The notes under the pieces were generated by a model. The model did no database searches, was not told the origin of the DNA, and saw only the letters and a list, made by a program, of their open reading frames with translations. Shown piece by piece: positions 42,477 through 50,329 of a DNA stretch of 64,000 nucleotides. Origin of the DNA: Bacteroidota bacterium (GTDB lineage Bacteria; Bacteroidota; Bacteroidia; Chitinophagales; Chitinophagaceae); assembly GCA_023423405.1 (NCBI GenBank), contig JAFAFR010000032.1, positions 181,334 to 245,333 of the forward strand. The letters are read 5' to 3'. The stretch's first letter is position 1. The number at the start of each line of letters is the position of its first letter. The translations under genes were made by a program, and so were the position numbers.

Positions 42477-43061
42477 TTGGCATTTTTACATTCCATACCA
42501 GACCCAGGCAGCAGCGACCAGGAATTGGTGGCTTTGTATTATGAAGGAGGCAACCTGGAAATACTGGGCAGCCTGTACCAGCGTTATATGGACCTGGTGT
42601 ATGGTCTTTGCCTCAGGTACCTGGAAGACCCCGAAGCCGCCCGTGACGCGGTGATGCAGATCTTTGAAGAGCTGATCACCAAACTGCGCCGGCATGAAGT
42701 GACCCATTTTAAGAGCTGGCTTTACAGCGTGGCCAGGAACCATTGCCTCATGTCGCTGCGCAGCCAGCCCAAAGGAAAGGTGGTAGCCTTACCGGAAGAA
42801 TTTATGCAATCGGAGGCGCCGGCGCATCTGAATGGCAGCATCCAGAAAGAGACGGAGCTGGTGCTGCTGGAAAAATGCATCGACAGCCTGCATACCGAAC
42901 AACAAAAAACAGTGAAACTTTTTTACCTGGAGCAACGCTCCTATAACGAAATAGCAGAACTGACGGGCATCGACTGGAACCGGGTGCGCAGCCTGATCCA
43001 GAACGGCAGGCGAAACCTGAAGATCTGCATGGAAAAGACAATGGATGGCAAAACAGTTTGA
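42477..43061 (+). CDS. RNA polymerase ECF-type sigma factor
   Basis: This 194-aa sigma-70-family factor has region 2 at about 30-95 (YQRYMDLVYGLCLRYLEDPE, FKSWLYSVARNHCL) and region 4 at about 135-185 (QQKTVKLFYLEQRSYNEIAEL and RVRSLIQNGRRNLKI). The only suitable start is TTG at 42477, giving MAFLHSIPDPGSSD. No in-frame ATG precedes region 2. Its stop lies 17 bp inside the next gene, an anti-sigma/TonB-like membrane protein, a coupling typical of a sigma factor and its controller. It is divergent from the VWA gene. Target promoters are not evident. Confidence 0.88.
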   Translation: MAFLHSIPDPGSSDQELVALYYEGGNLEILGSLYQRYMDLVYGLCLRYLEDPEAARDAVMQIFEELITKLRRHEVTHFKSWLYSVARNHCLMSLRSQPKGKVVALPEEFMQSEAPAHLNGSIQKETELVLLEKCIDSLHTEQQKTVKLFYLEQRSYNEIAELTGIDWNRVRSLIQNGRRNLKICMEKTMDGKTV

Positions 43062-44442
43062 CCATAGTATGCCTTTCAGCGCCGCCGATATGATCCGGTA
43101 TTGGAAGGGCGAACTATTGCCCGCCCAGATGCATGCCATGGAGAAAGCGGCATTGGAAGATCCTTTCTTCGCGGAAGCGCTGGAAGGATACCGCTATTAC
43201 CAGCGCCAGGCGCCCGGCGCTTCTGCCACCGACCTGGATGCACTGCAGGAAAAACTGGCGGCGAGAGTAGGCAGCGAAACACGGCCTGTGGCAGCCAGCC
43301 CGGCAAAAGCGCCGGCCACCAAAAAACCTGCCACTGTAATACCGGTGCTCCGGAGAAGCAGTTGGACCGCCGCCGCCGCTATTGCCGCACTGCTGGTGCT
43401 GGCCGCAGGCTTCTTATGGCTATGGCCCGATGGCCGCAACAAAGAACTGGCGGGAAAAACAGATACGACTCAAAAAGAAACGGTCGGGAAAGAAAGCCCG
43501 GAACTGTCCCAACCCGCCGACTCCCCGGTTGCAGCCTCCGAAAAACCATCGCCGGAAAAACCATCCGCCGATGAAGCAGCCGCGCCTGCAAACGCGCCCT
43601 CCGGCAACCAACCGGCAACAAAGCCTGTCGCAAAACCTGTTCCGCCATCCGCAAAACAAGACGCGGAGGCACGGCCGGAAACCGCCGCCGTACGTTCCGG
43701 CGAAGCAGCGCGCCAGGAGCCGGTTGCCGTCACCTCACTACCACCCGTAAACGCTGTACCAAAACCGGAGCAGGTAGAAGAAATAAAGATCAGGGGCACC
43801 GTAAGAAATGAAAAGGCCGAGCCTGTAAAAGGCGCCGTGGTCCAGTTGCTCCAGGGAAAACTGGCGGGTGTGCAGACACTAACGGATACCAATGGCCGCT
43901 TCCAGCTGGACCTCCCTGAATCCGACGATACCATCGGAACGCTGGTGGTAAGTTCATTCGGCTACGACAAAGAACTCCGGCCCCTGTCGCTGTCGGAGAA
44001 CATCCGCAACCAGGAGATCGCGCTGCTCCTCAAACCATCGGAGGGAACACTTAACGACGTGGTGGTAAAGGGATACGGCGCCAAAAAAAAGACGAGCCCC
44101 GGCAATAAAACAGACAGTAACACAAAAGCCAGGGAAAATACGGACGACGAATGGAAAAAACTTTCGGTCAGCGCCCAGCAGGCCATACCCCTGGCGGGAT
44201 GGGACGCCTACAATCGTTACCTGGAACAAAATCGCCGGGTTCCCGACAGCCTGCAGCAGGTGCATGGAAACGTAGTTGTTTCTTTCCGTCTAAACAGTAA
44301 GGACAAACGCTACGACCTCAGCATCCGCCAGTCGCTGCATCCCACGCTGGATGCCGAAGCCATGCGGCTCGTCAAAGAAGGTCCCGCCTGGAAAATACTA
44401 TCCGGCAGGCATCCGCTGGTCTACGTGATCGTTCCATTTTAA
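43045..44442 (+). CDS. Anti-sigma-like/TonB-like hybrid membrane protein
   Basis: This 465-aa protein has an unusual domain order. A cytoplasmic N-terminus of about 105 residues (DMIRYWKGELLPAQMHAME, resembling anti-sigma domains) is followed by one membrane helix at 108-127 and a Pro/Ala/Lys-rich spacer at about 130-245. Next come a carboxypeptidase-regulatory-like domain at about 247-335 ending in LNDVVVKGYGAKKK, and a C-terminal TonB-like domain at about 385-465 (GNVVVSFRLNSKDKRYDLSI, DAEAMRLVKEGPAW). It overlaps the sigma gene by 17 bp. A second in-frame ATG at 43069 would avoid the overlap. It could pass outer-envelope signals to the sigma factor. Confidence 0.78.
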   Translation: MAKQFDHSMPFSAADMIRYWKGELLPAQMHAMEKAALEDPFFAEALEGYRYYQRQAPGASATDLDALQEKLAARVGSETRPVAASPAKAPATKKPATVIPVLRRSSWTAAAAIAALLVLAAGFLWLWPDGRNKELAGKTDTTQKETVGKESPELSQPADSPVAASEKPSPEKPSADEAAAPANAPSGNQPATKPVAKPVPPSAKQDAEARPETAAVRSGEAARQEPVAVTSLPPVNAVPKPEQVEEIKIRGTVRNEKAEPVKGAVVQLLQGKLAGVQTLTDTNGRFQLDLPESDDTIGTLVVSSFGYDKELRPLSLSENIRNQEIALLLKPSEGTLNDVVVKGYGAKKKTSPGNKTDSNTKARENTDDEWKKLSVSAQQAIPLAGWDAYNRYLEQNRRVPDSLQQVHGNVVVSFRLNSKDKRYDLSIRQSLHPTLDAEAMRLVKEGPAWKILSGRHPLVYVIVPF

Positions 44443-44466
44443 TGCGTTAGATGTTGTGCACTGCGC

Positions 44467-44474
44467 TACATTTG
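44467..44474 (+). promoter_or_regulatory. Predicted -7 element of the DUF2911 gene
   Basis: TACATTTG matches TAnnTTTG exactly and ends 19 nt before the ATG at 44494. A clear -33 TTTG is missing. It suggests the DUF2911 gene is transcribed separately from the sigma cluster. Confidence 0.4.
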
Positions 44475-44493
44475 TGGCCTAAAATGAGCCAAC

Positions 44494-45327
44494 ATGAAAA
44501 AATTGCTGCTTTGCTGCTTTGCTGCCGGAATGCTGATCACGGCCCGGGGCCAGATGCTTAAGACGCCCGCCCCCAGCCCTACCACCACCGTCAAACAGGA
44601 TTTTGCCCTTTCCTCCGTTGAACTCAGCTACAGCCGTCCCGCTGTCAAAGGAAGAAAGATCTTCGGTGACCTCGTGCCTTATGGCAAAGTATGGCGTACC
44701 GGCGCCAACAGCGCCACCACCATTGCCTTCGGCGAGGATGTGATCATTGGCGATAAAACGGTGCCCGCGGGCAAATACGGCCTCCTCACCGTCCCCAACG
44801 AAAACGAATGGACCGTCATTCTTACCAAACAACTCGATGTTACCAGCCCTGCCGCTTACAAACCCGACCAGGATGTGGTAAGGGTGCAGGCGAAACCGGA
44901 ATCACTCCCCTTCTCCGTCGAAAGTTTCACGATCCTTTTCGATAACATAAAACCCAACAGCATGGAGTTGCTGATCCTGTGGGATAAAACCGAGGTGTTT
45001 GTTCCCATCAAAGCGAATGTGGATGAAAAGATCAGCAAACAGATCGACGACCTGATGAACAAGGACAATCGTCCCTATTTCGCTTCTGCCATGTATTACC
45101 TGGAAAACGGCAAAGACCTGAACAAAGCGCTGGGCTGGTTCGACAAAGCCATCGAACAAAACCCCACCGCCTTCTGGGTTTACCACCAGAAAGCGAACTG
45201 CCTGGCCAAACTGGGCAAAAAGCAGGATGCCATCGCAACCGCCAATAAGTCCATTGAGCTGGCTACCGCCGCAAAAAACGACGACTACGTTGCGCTGAAT
45301 AAGAAACTCATCGCCAGCCTTAAATAG
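44494..45327 (+). CDS. DUF2911 exported protein with C-terminal TPR-like region
   Basis: This 277-aa protein has a signal peptide (MKKLLLCCFAAGMLITARG), so it is exported. Residues about 30-170 form the DUF2911 domain, recognisable by VELSYSRPAVKGRKIFGDL, PYGKVWRTGANSATTIAF and VPAGKYGLLTVPNENEWTVI. The last 90 residues contain TPR-like pairs (YYLENGKDLNKALGWFDKAI, YHQKANCLAKLGKKQDAIAT). DUF2911 is widespread in Bacteroidota, with no known activity. A terminator hairpin follows at 45345-45376. It is convergent with the symporter operon. Confidence 0.88.
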   Translation: MKKLLLCCFAAGMLITARGQMLKTPAPSPTTTVKQDFALSSVELSYSRPAVKGRKIFGDLVPYGKVWRTGANSATTIAFGEDVIIGDKTVPAGKYGLLTVPNENEWTVILTKQLDVTSPAAYKPDQDVVRVQAKPESLPFSVESFTILFDNIKPNSMELLILWDKTEVFVPIKANVDEKISKQIDDLMNKDNRPYFASAMYYLENGKDLNKALGWFDKAIEQNPTAFWVYHQKANCLAKLGKKQDAIATANKSIELATAAKNDDYVALNKKLIASLK

Positions 45328-45344
45328 GGCTACCCCCTGATTGC

Positions 45345-45376
45345 AAAAAAAGAGGCCGGTCTCACGACTGGCCTCT
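45345..45376. terminator. Bidirectional intrinsic terminator
   Basis: A 10-bp stem with one G-U pair (45351-45360 with 45367-45376) and a 6-nt loop lies between the convergent DUF2911 gene and the minus-strand operon. The minus side has seven Ts (45351-45345), so it is strongest for the operon ending at 45398. Confidence 0.75.
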
Positions 45377-45397
45377 TCTCTATGTAACCGTCCACTA

Positions 45398-45838
45398 TTA
45401 CCTTATTTTCTGGAAACGGAGCCGGCATCCCACGCAACTGATCCAGGGCCGCCAGGAGCCCGATTCAACCTCGAATTGCTGTCCCTCCGTAATCCAATGG
45501 AAGGGATAAAAATTTCCTTCTCCCCCATAAGAAATGCCGCTGGAAAAAGACACGGTCTTAAGCCCTTCTTCATACAGGTGCAGGTACCAGCGGTATCCGT
45601 CTTTTACAATCCCCGAATCGGGATGCGTGCGGAAAGCCATGGAATTGTCAAACAACAGTATCCCCTTTTCATCGCGAGTAATTATCAGGGTATCTGCGGT
45701 ATGGTCCACATCCACCCAGGTACCCAGGAGCAGGCGGCCGGACAATTCCCCGTTCCCGTCCTTACTGCAGGAACACAGTCCAACTGCGCATACCCACAGT
45801 AGCCTCATTATCCACAAGAAATTTCCTGCAATCCTCAT
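45398..45838 (-). CDS. Small lipoprotein of unknown function (146 aa), last gene of symporter operon
   Basis: It starts at the ATG at 45838, overlapping the symporter stop by 4 bp (ATGA). The longer upstream frame is a shadow. The N-terminus is a lipoprotein signal with lipobox LCSC at 21-24, so it is probably anchored in a membrane facing the periplasm or surface. The body looks like a small beta-rich lipocalin-type domain (LLGTWVDVDHTADTLIITRD, WYLHLYEEGLKTVSFSSG), similar in feel to secreted small beta-barrels that begin with a GxW motif. A CVGC pair near the C-terminus could form a disulfide. Function unknown. Confidence 0.72.
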   Translation of the reverse strand: MRIAGNFLWIMRLLWVCAVGLCSCSKDGNGELSGRLLLGTWVDVDHTADTLIITRDEKGILLFDNSMAFRTHPDSGIVKDGYRWYLHLYEEGLKTVSFSSGISYGGEGNFYPFHWITEGQQFEVESGSWRPWISCVGCRLRFQKIR

Positions 45839-47535
45839 GCCTTGCCTGACAGGCTGCGCGAAGCAAGCGTTGCATGAAATAGAAGAGAAAGTATCACCAG
45901 CATCCCGGCGCCTACCACATTGAGCCACAAAAACCCAATATTGGATTGCCAGTACAGCACAAAAATACCTGCCTGGGTGACGACAGCGCTGTAAAACGCA
46001 GCGGTGGCGCCTACTTTTGGAAGAAAGAATGCAACCAGGAAAATGCCCAGTAATACGCCGTAAAATATGGAACCCAGCACGTTCACTGCTTCTATCAGGC
46101 TGCCCATATTGTTGACAAACATGGCCACTGCTATGCAAAAAATGCCCCACCCAAAACTGTACCATTTCGACAGCCGGTAAGATGCTTCGCCATCCGGCAC
46201 TGCCGGCGCATATTGCTGGTGGATATCAACCACCGTAGAAGAGGCGAGCGAATTCAGGGCTGCGGCAATGCTTCCCCAGGCGGCCAAAAAGATAACTGCT
46301 ATCAACAGCCCCACCAGTCCGCGGGGCATATGGTCTATCACAAAATGCAGGAATACATAATTGGTATCGTTGGTATCGGCTGCGGGCAATGCTTCCTTAA
46401 GCCGGGCCTTGTAAGCTTTGCGCTGGCCATCGAGCCATTCCTGGTTCTCACGGATTTTTGCCACGAGGTCCTCCCGCTCCGGCGTCGCCGCAAAAGCTTT
46501 CACAGTTTGCGCCTGCTCGGTTGCCCTTAGCTGGTAGTCCGCTTCCATTTCTTCCAGCACCGAACGGGCGGCAGGATCCACTATGGCCGTGCTGACCGTT
46601 CTGTTGAAAAATATGGGAGAAGGGTTTACCAGGTAATACGTTAGCAGCAAAGCGCCTATTAGCAGGATCGCGAACTGCATGGGCACTTTTACCAGGCCGT
46701 TCATCAGCAGGCCAATCCGGCTTTCGGTGAGGGATCGCGCCGTGAGGTAACGCCCCACCTGGCTCTGGTCAGCGCCGAAATAGGACAACGCCAGGAAACA
46801 ACCGCCTATTAACCCGCTCCAGATATTGTAACGGTCGCTCCAGTCAAAACCCTTTTCCGTCATACCGCTGGTAATTACGTTCAACCGTCCCACTTTCCCA
46901 CTTACTTTCAGGGCATCGATAAAACCCATTCCTTCCGGCAGCAGGTGCACCATCATATAGGCCGCCAGGAACATACCCAGGAAGATAACGATCATCTGTA
47001 GCTGCTGTGTATAGGCAACGGCCCGCGCACCTCCGCTCACCGTGTAAATGATCACCAGTCCGCCCATGAAAATATTGGTCCAGTAAATGTTCCAGCCCAT
47101 CAGGGAAGACAGGATGATGGAAGGTGCGTAGATGGAAATGCCCGTTGAAATACCCCGCGATATCAAAAAAATAAGGGCAATAAACGTACGGGTCTTTTTA
47201 TCAAAACGCTGTTCCAGGTATTCATAGGCAGTGATCACCCGCAGCTTCTGGAAAATGGGCACAAAAAAAATGCAGATCAGCACCATGGCAACAGGCTGAC
47301 CAAAATAATATTGCACGAAACGCATGCCGTCGGAGTAAGCCTGGCCGGGGGCCGACAAAAAAGTGACCGCGCTGGCCTGCGTACCCATAATGCTGAGCAG
47401 CACCAGGTACCAGGGCATGGAGCGATTGCTCAGGAAATACCCCTCCAGGTTACGGCTGGTGCGGCTTTTATACAATCCCCAGCTAATGATCACCGCGAGG
47501 GTCAGTACCAATATGATCCAGTCTAAAACACTCAT
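45835..47535 (-). CDS. Sodium:solute symporter (SSS/SLC5 family)
   Basis: This 566-aa inner-membrane protein has about 13 helices and imports a solute with sodium. Family marks are the opening SVLDWIILVLTLAVIISWG, the segment GYFLSNRSMPWYLVLLSIMGTQASAVTFLS near 30-60, and the later GGARAVAYTQQLQMIVIF. A hydrophilic insertion of about 90 residues (about 320-410, EMEADYQLRATEQAQTVKAF) lies between helices and is longer than in PutP-type members. The start is ATG at 47535, overlapping the stop of a 38-aa membrane protein. Its operon partners (PIG-L deacetylase, M14 peptidase) suggest a sugar- or amino-acid-like substrate. Confidence 0.9.
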   Translation of the reverse strand: MSVLDWIILVLTLAVIISWGLYKSRTSRNLEGYFLSNRSMPWYLVLLSIMGTQASAVTFLSAPGQAYSDGMRFVQYYFGQPVAMVLICIFFVPIFQKLRVITAYEYLEQRFDKKTRTFIALIFLISRGISTGISIYAPSIILSSLMGWNIYWTNIFMGGLVIIYTVSGGARAVAYTQQLQMIVIFLGMFLAAYMMVHLLPEGMGFIDALKVSGKVGRLNVITSGMTEKGFDWSDRYNIWSGLIGGCFLALSYFGADQSQVGRYLTARSLTESRIGLLMNGLVKVPMQFAILLIGALLLTYYLVNPSPIFFNRTVSTAIVDPAARSVLEEMEADYQLRATEQAQTVKAFAATPEREDLVAKIRENQEWLDGQRKAYKARLKEALPAADTNDTNYVFLHFVIDHMPRGLVGLLIAVIFLAAWGSIAAALNSLASSTVVDIHQQYAPAVPDGEASYRLSKWYSFGWGIFCIAVAMFVNNMGSLIEAVNVLGSIFYGVLLGIFLVAFFLPKVGATAAFYSAVVTQAGIFVLYWQSNIGFLWLNVVGAGMLVILSLLFHATLASRSLSGKA

Positions 47536-47648
47536 GAGAAATAGCGGGTAAAAGCGTAGAAGCCGAGTATAAGCAAACCCAGGAATACCAAAACAAAGAG
47601 ATACCATTGTGTCCAGTTGCGGAACACGGGGATTTTTTCTTCTGGCAT
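47532..47648 (-). CDS. Tiny single-helix membrane protein (38 aa) coupled to the symporter
   Basis: This gene, easily missed because of its length, runs from ATG 47648-47646 to TGA 47534-47532, overlapping the symporter ATG by 4 bp. The sequence opens MPEEKIPVFRNWTQWY, then a hydrophobic helix LFVLVFLGLLILGFYAF, and ends TRYFS. One membrane helix with a short charged N-terminus is predicted. Its position and coupling resemble small accessory subunits encoded next to SSS symporters (for example YhdT beside PanF), though I see no sequence similarity. The coding case rests on exact overlaps on both sides of an otherwise gapless operon. Confidence 0.6.
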   Translation of the reverse strand: MPEEKIPVFRNWTQWYLFVLVFLGLLILGFYAFTRYFS

Positions 47649-47654
47649 AACAAT

Positions 47655-47810
47655 TTATTTTCTTCGGTTAGACATCAGCGAGGCCGTCAGCAGGCCCAGC
47701 GCCAGGCCGATCACCAGCCCAATGGTAACCCTTTTGATAAAAGAGCCGATCAGCAGACCCAGCACCAGGCAAAATACGATACCTATCTCTCTCCTGCTTT
47801 GATTCGACAT
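47655..47810 (-). CDS. Small two-helix membrane protein (51 aa) in the symporter operon
   Basis: The ATG at 47810 overlaps the last base of the PIG-L stop (TAATG), and the TAA lies at 47657-47655, 6 bp before the next tiny gene. The protein opens MSNQSRREIGIVFCLVLGLL, then KRVTIGLVIGLALGLLTASL, and ends MSNRRK. This gives two hydrophobic helices with glycine every few residues joined by a short basic turn, and basic ends. Glycine-zipper helices of this type oligomerise or bind larger membrane proteins. The length is below usual gene-calling limits. No family is recognised. Confidence 0.6.
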   Translation of the reverse strand: MSNQSRREIGIVFCLVLGLLIGSFIKRVTIGLVIGLALGLLTASLMSNRRK

Positions 47811-50323
47811 TAAAATGCTCTTTTTTGATTCAGCGCTATCAGGTTGGCAAGGAGGCGATAGGCGCCCGGTACGCCGGCCGGCAATTCCCGGAAGAACACC
47901 AGCCCCGTGTATACAAAATAACCCTTTCCGTATTGCGTATAGATCAGGCTGCCCGCATCTGTTTGTTCGCCCGGATCGTTCATGCTGAAAAGTGTCTTAT
48001 AATGCGAGTCCCACCCCGCGGCATGATAAATGGAACGCTCCTGTATCCAGCCTTCGAAATCTTTGGGGCCGATCTTATTGGGATATTGCAATATCCTGCT
48101 TTCAGGATCCAGCACGGTCACCGCCGCCTTCTCATCGGTTACCCGTGTACGGGAGATATTAAAAGGATAGGGGCCAATCTTCGCGCGCACCGGTCCTATC
48201 TGGCTCGATGTATTGTACTGCACAATCAGGTTACCGCCGCCAGCCACGTACTGCATCAGCTTTTCATAATAATTGTTCAGGTTTTCGCGCACGTTGTAGG
48301 CCCGCACGCCCGAAATGATGGCGTCATAACGGTTCAGTGCAACCGAAGCCAGCGCCTGGTCGTCCAGGGTCTCCACCTCAAAGCCCATCTGCTTCAGCGC
48401 TTCCGGGATGGCATCGCCTGAACCCGGTATGTAGCCGATCCGCTTTCCTGCCGTGCGGATCTCCTCGTTCACCACCTTTATATTGTTGGGAAAGAAATAA
48501 TGTACGGTGGGAATATGATCGTACTGGATCAGCTTCATGGCATTGTTGTACCGCAGCGCACGGGCGCTGTCGCGGTACTCGATATAAGGATAGACCTGCT
48601 GCGGTTTCTTACCGGCAAAAAGACTGTCCACGTTCAGCGGGATCCGCTGCAACTGGTTCCTGTTCATCACCAGCGTAATGGGAATGGTCTTTTCCTTAAG
48701 GCTCCCCGCGCCGATGAATTCAAAGTGTATGGCGCCCTTTGCCGTATCGCGCTGCGCATAGGATTTATAAGAAACTTCCATCTCCTGCGGATGCTTTGGC
48801 ACGAGGTTGTTCAGGATCACGGGTGGCATACTGCCTACCACCAGCGGCGGCACAACAAAGACCGGCTCATAGATTTCTCCTTTCACGGGGTCGGTGTGTT
48901 TATACTGCAGGGACAGGTCCGACTGGAAAGAGATACCATCGAGCGACCAGCCCACCCTGGCGTCGGTGGCAGGGTTTTCCGCCATACCGATCAGCAGTTG
49001 TGTTTGCACATTAAAACTGCCGGTATCCATTTGTTCGCGCAGCCAGTAAGGCTGATCGGTCATAAAGTCGTCTTTTACCAGGCACCGGAAGCTGGCGCTG
49101 TATACCTGGTTGTTCCTGGTTTCGGGCGCCAGTACAAAACTGGTATCCATAAACTGCAACCGCACCTGTTTTACGGGTGTGTTGCTGCGGTTGAGAAAAT
49201 TCACTGTTACCTGCAGGCTGTCGCCGGTAACTGCTACCTGCTGCGTTGCCACTATTTCTGCATAGATGCCCAGGCATTGCCGGATAAGCTGGTCAATCTC
49301 TTTTAATTTTTGCACCACCCAGTAGTTGCCAGGTTCCAGGCTGCCGTTGGTCAGTTTTCTGCGGAGCGCCAGCAGCCGTGGCACGCTGGCCGCGGGATCC
49401 AATGGATTAAAACTGCTCACCAAACTATCCACCTGCTGGTTGAGGACAGGCGCCTGCTCACGGCTCCAGTCAGATACAATGCCATCGAACAGGTCTTCCT
49501 TCAAAGGGTCACCGGCCGTATGGCTGAAATATTCAAGCGCCTGCCCGCGCTGGCGCGGCACACCGAAACCCTGGCTCTTGTGCTGACTGCGGCTCTCCGC
49601 GGCCACTTCCCCGTAGTTCTTACCCAGCAGGGGATTGTAAACACCCACATCCATTTTGTACTGGTTCTCCTGCTGGGTGTTGACCGATCCGAAGCTATAG
49701 GTATTCCAGAGTATCCGCCTGGCCTGCCAGGGCTGTACAAATTGCAATTGTTCCGGGAAACGCTTTGGATCGGCCGCAGCCGTGAAGGCCTCAATGGCGA
49801 GCGCAGCCGAAGCAGAATGGTGGCCATGGCCTGCGCGGTTATCGGGAGGAAAACGTGTGATGATCACATCGGGCCGGAACTTGCGGATGACCCAAACCAC
49901 ATCGCTGAGTATCTTTTCCTTATTCCAGGTGAGCAGGGCTTCATCCGTTGATTTGGAAAACCCGAAATCGTAGGCCCGCGAAAAAAACTGTTCGGCGCCA
50001 TCGATGCGCCGGGCGGCCAGCAATTCCTGCGTGCGGATCAGGCCCAGGGAAACGCCCTGCTCCTCGCCGATCAGGTTCTGCCCGCCGTCGCCGCGGGTAA
50101 GCGACAAATAACCGGTGCGGTATTTTCTTTCTCTTGCTAAATAGGCCAGCAGTCGCGTGTTCTCGTCATCGGGATGCGCAGCTACATATAGCACCGCTCC
50201 CAGCACTTTCAGCTTTTGCATGCCCAGCAAAATATCTGCGGCAGAAGCCGTACCAGGTGTTTGGGCAGAAAGCTGCAAACAACAAAAAAGGCCTGCGATA
50301 CAGCCAGTCAGGTATTTCATCAT
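47810..50323 (-). CDS. PIG-L (LmbE-like) family deacetylase, large exported form
   Basis: This 837-aa protein has an N-terminal signal sequence (about 1-20, LTGCIAGLFCCLQLSAQ). The PIG-L zinc domain is at about 40-290, with AAHPDDENTRLLAYLARERK carrying the metal-binding His-Asp-Asp-Glu and HGHHSASAALA the second zinc site. The large C-terminal part (about 300-837) is beta-rich and ends with a GATase1/ThuA-like region (IIVQYNTSSQIGPV). PIG-L enzymes remove N-acetyl groups from GlcNAc-type sugars. It starts 6 bp after the M14 peptidase and is coupled to the tiny membrane genes, which implies handling of an amidated or N-acetylated substrate in the periplasm. Confidence 0.88.
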   Translation of the reverse strand: MMKYLTGCIAGLFCCLQLSAQTPGTASAADILLGMQKLKVLGAVLYVAAHPDDENTRLLAYLARERKYRTGYLSLTRGDGGQNLIGEEQGVSLGLIRTQELLAARRIDGAEQFFSRAYDFGFSKSTDEALLTWNKEKILSDVVWVIRKFRPDVIITRFPPDNRAGHGHHSASAALAIEAFTAAADPKRFPEQLQFVQPWQARRILWNTYSFGSVNTQQENQYKMDVGVYNPLLGKNYGEVAAESRSQHKSQGFGVPRQRGQALEYFSHTAGDPLKEDLFDGIVSDWSREQAPVLNQQVDSLVSSFNPLDPAASVPRLLALRRKLTNGSLEPGNYWVVQKLKEIDQLIRQCLGIYAEIVATQQVAVTGDSLQVTVNFLNRSNTPVKQVRLQFMDTSFVLAPETRNNQVYSASFRCLVKDDFMTDQPYWLREQMDTGSFNVQTQLLIGMAENPATDARVGWSLDGISFQSDLSLQYKHTDPVKGEIYEPVFVVPPLVVGSMPPVILNNLVPKHPQEMEVSYKSYAQRDTAKGAIHFEFIGAGSLKEKTIPITLVMNRNQLQRIPLNVDSLFAGKKPQQVYPYIEYRDSARALRYNNAMKLIQYDHIPTVHYFFPNNIKVVNEEIRTAGKRIGYIPGSGDAIPEALKQMGFEVETLDDQALASVALNRYDAIISGVRAYNVRENLNNYYEKLMQYVAGGGNLIVQYNTSSQIGPVRAKIGPYPFNISRTRVTDEKAAVTVLDPESRILQYPNKIGPKDFEGWIQERSIYHAAGWDSHYKTLFSMNDPGEQTDAGSLIYTQYGKGYFVYTGLVFFRELPAGVPGAYRLLANLIALNQKRAF

Positions 50324-50329
50324 CGCTTT

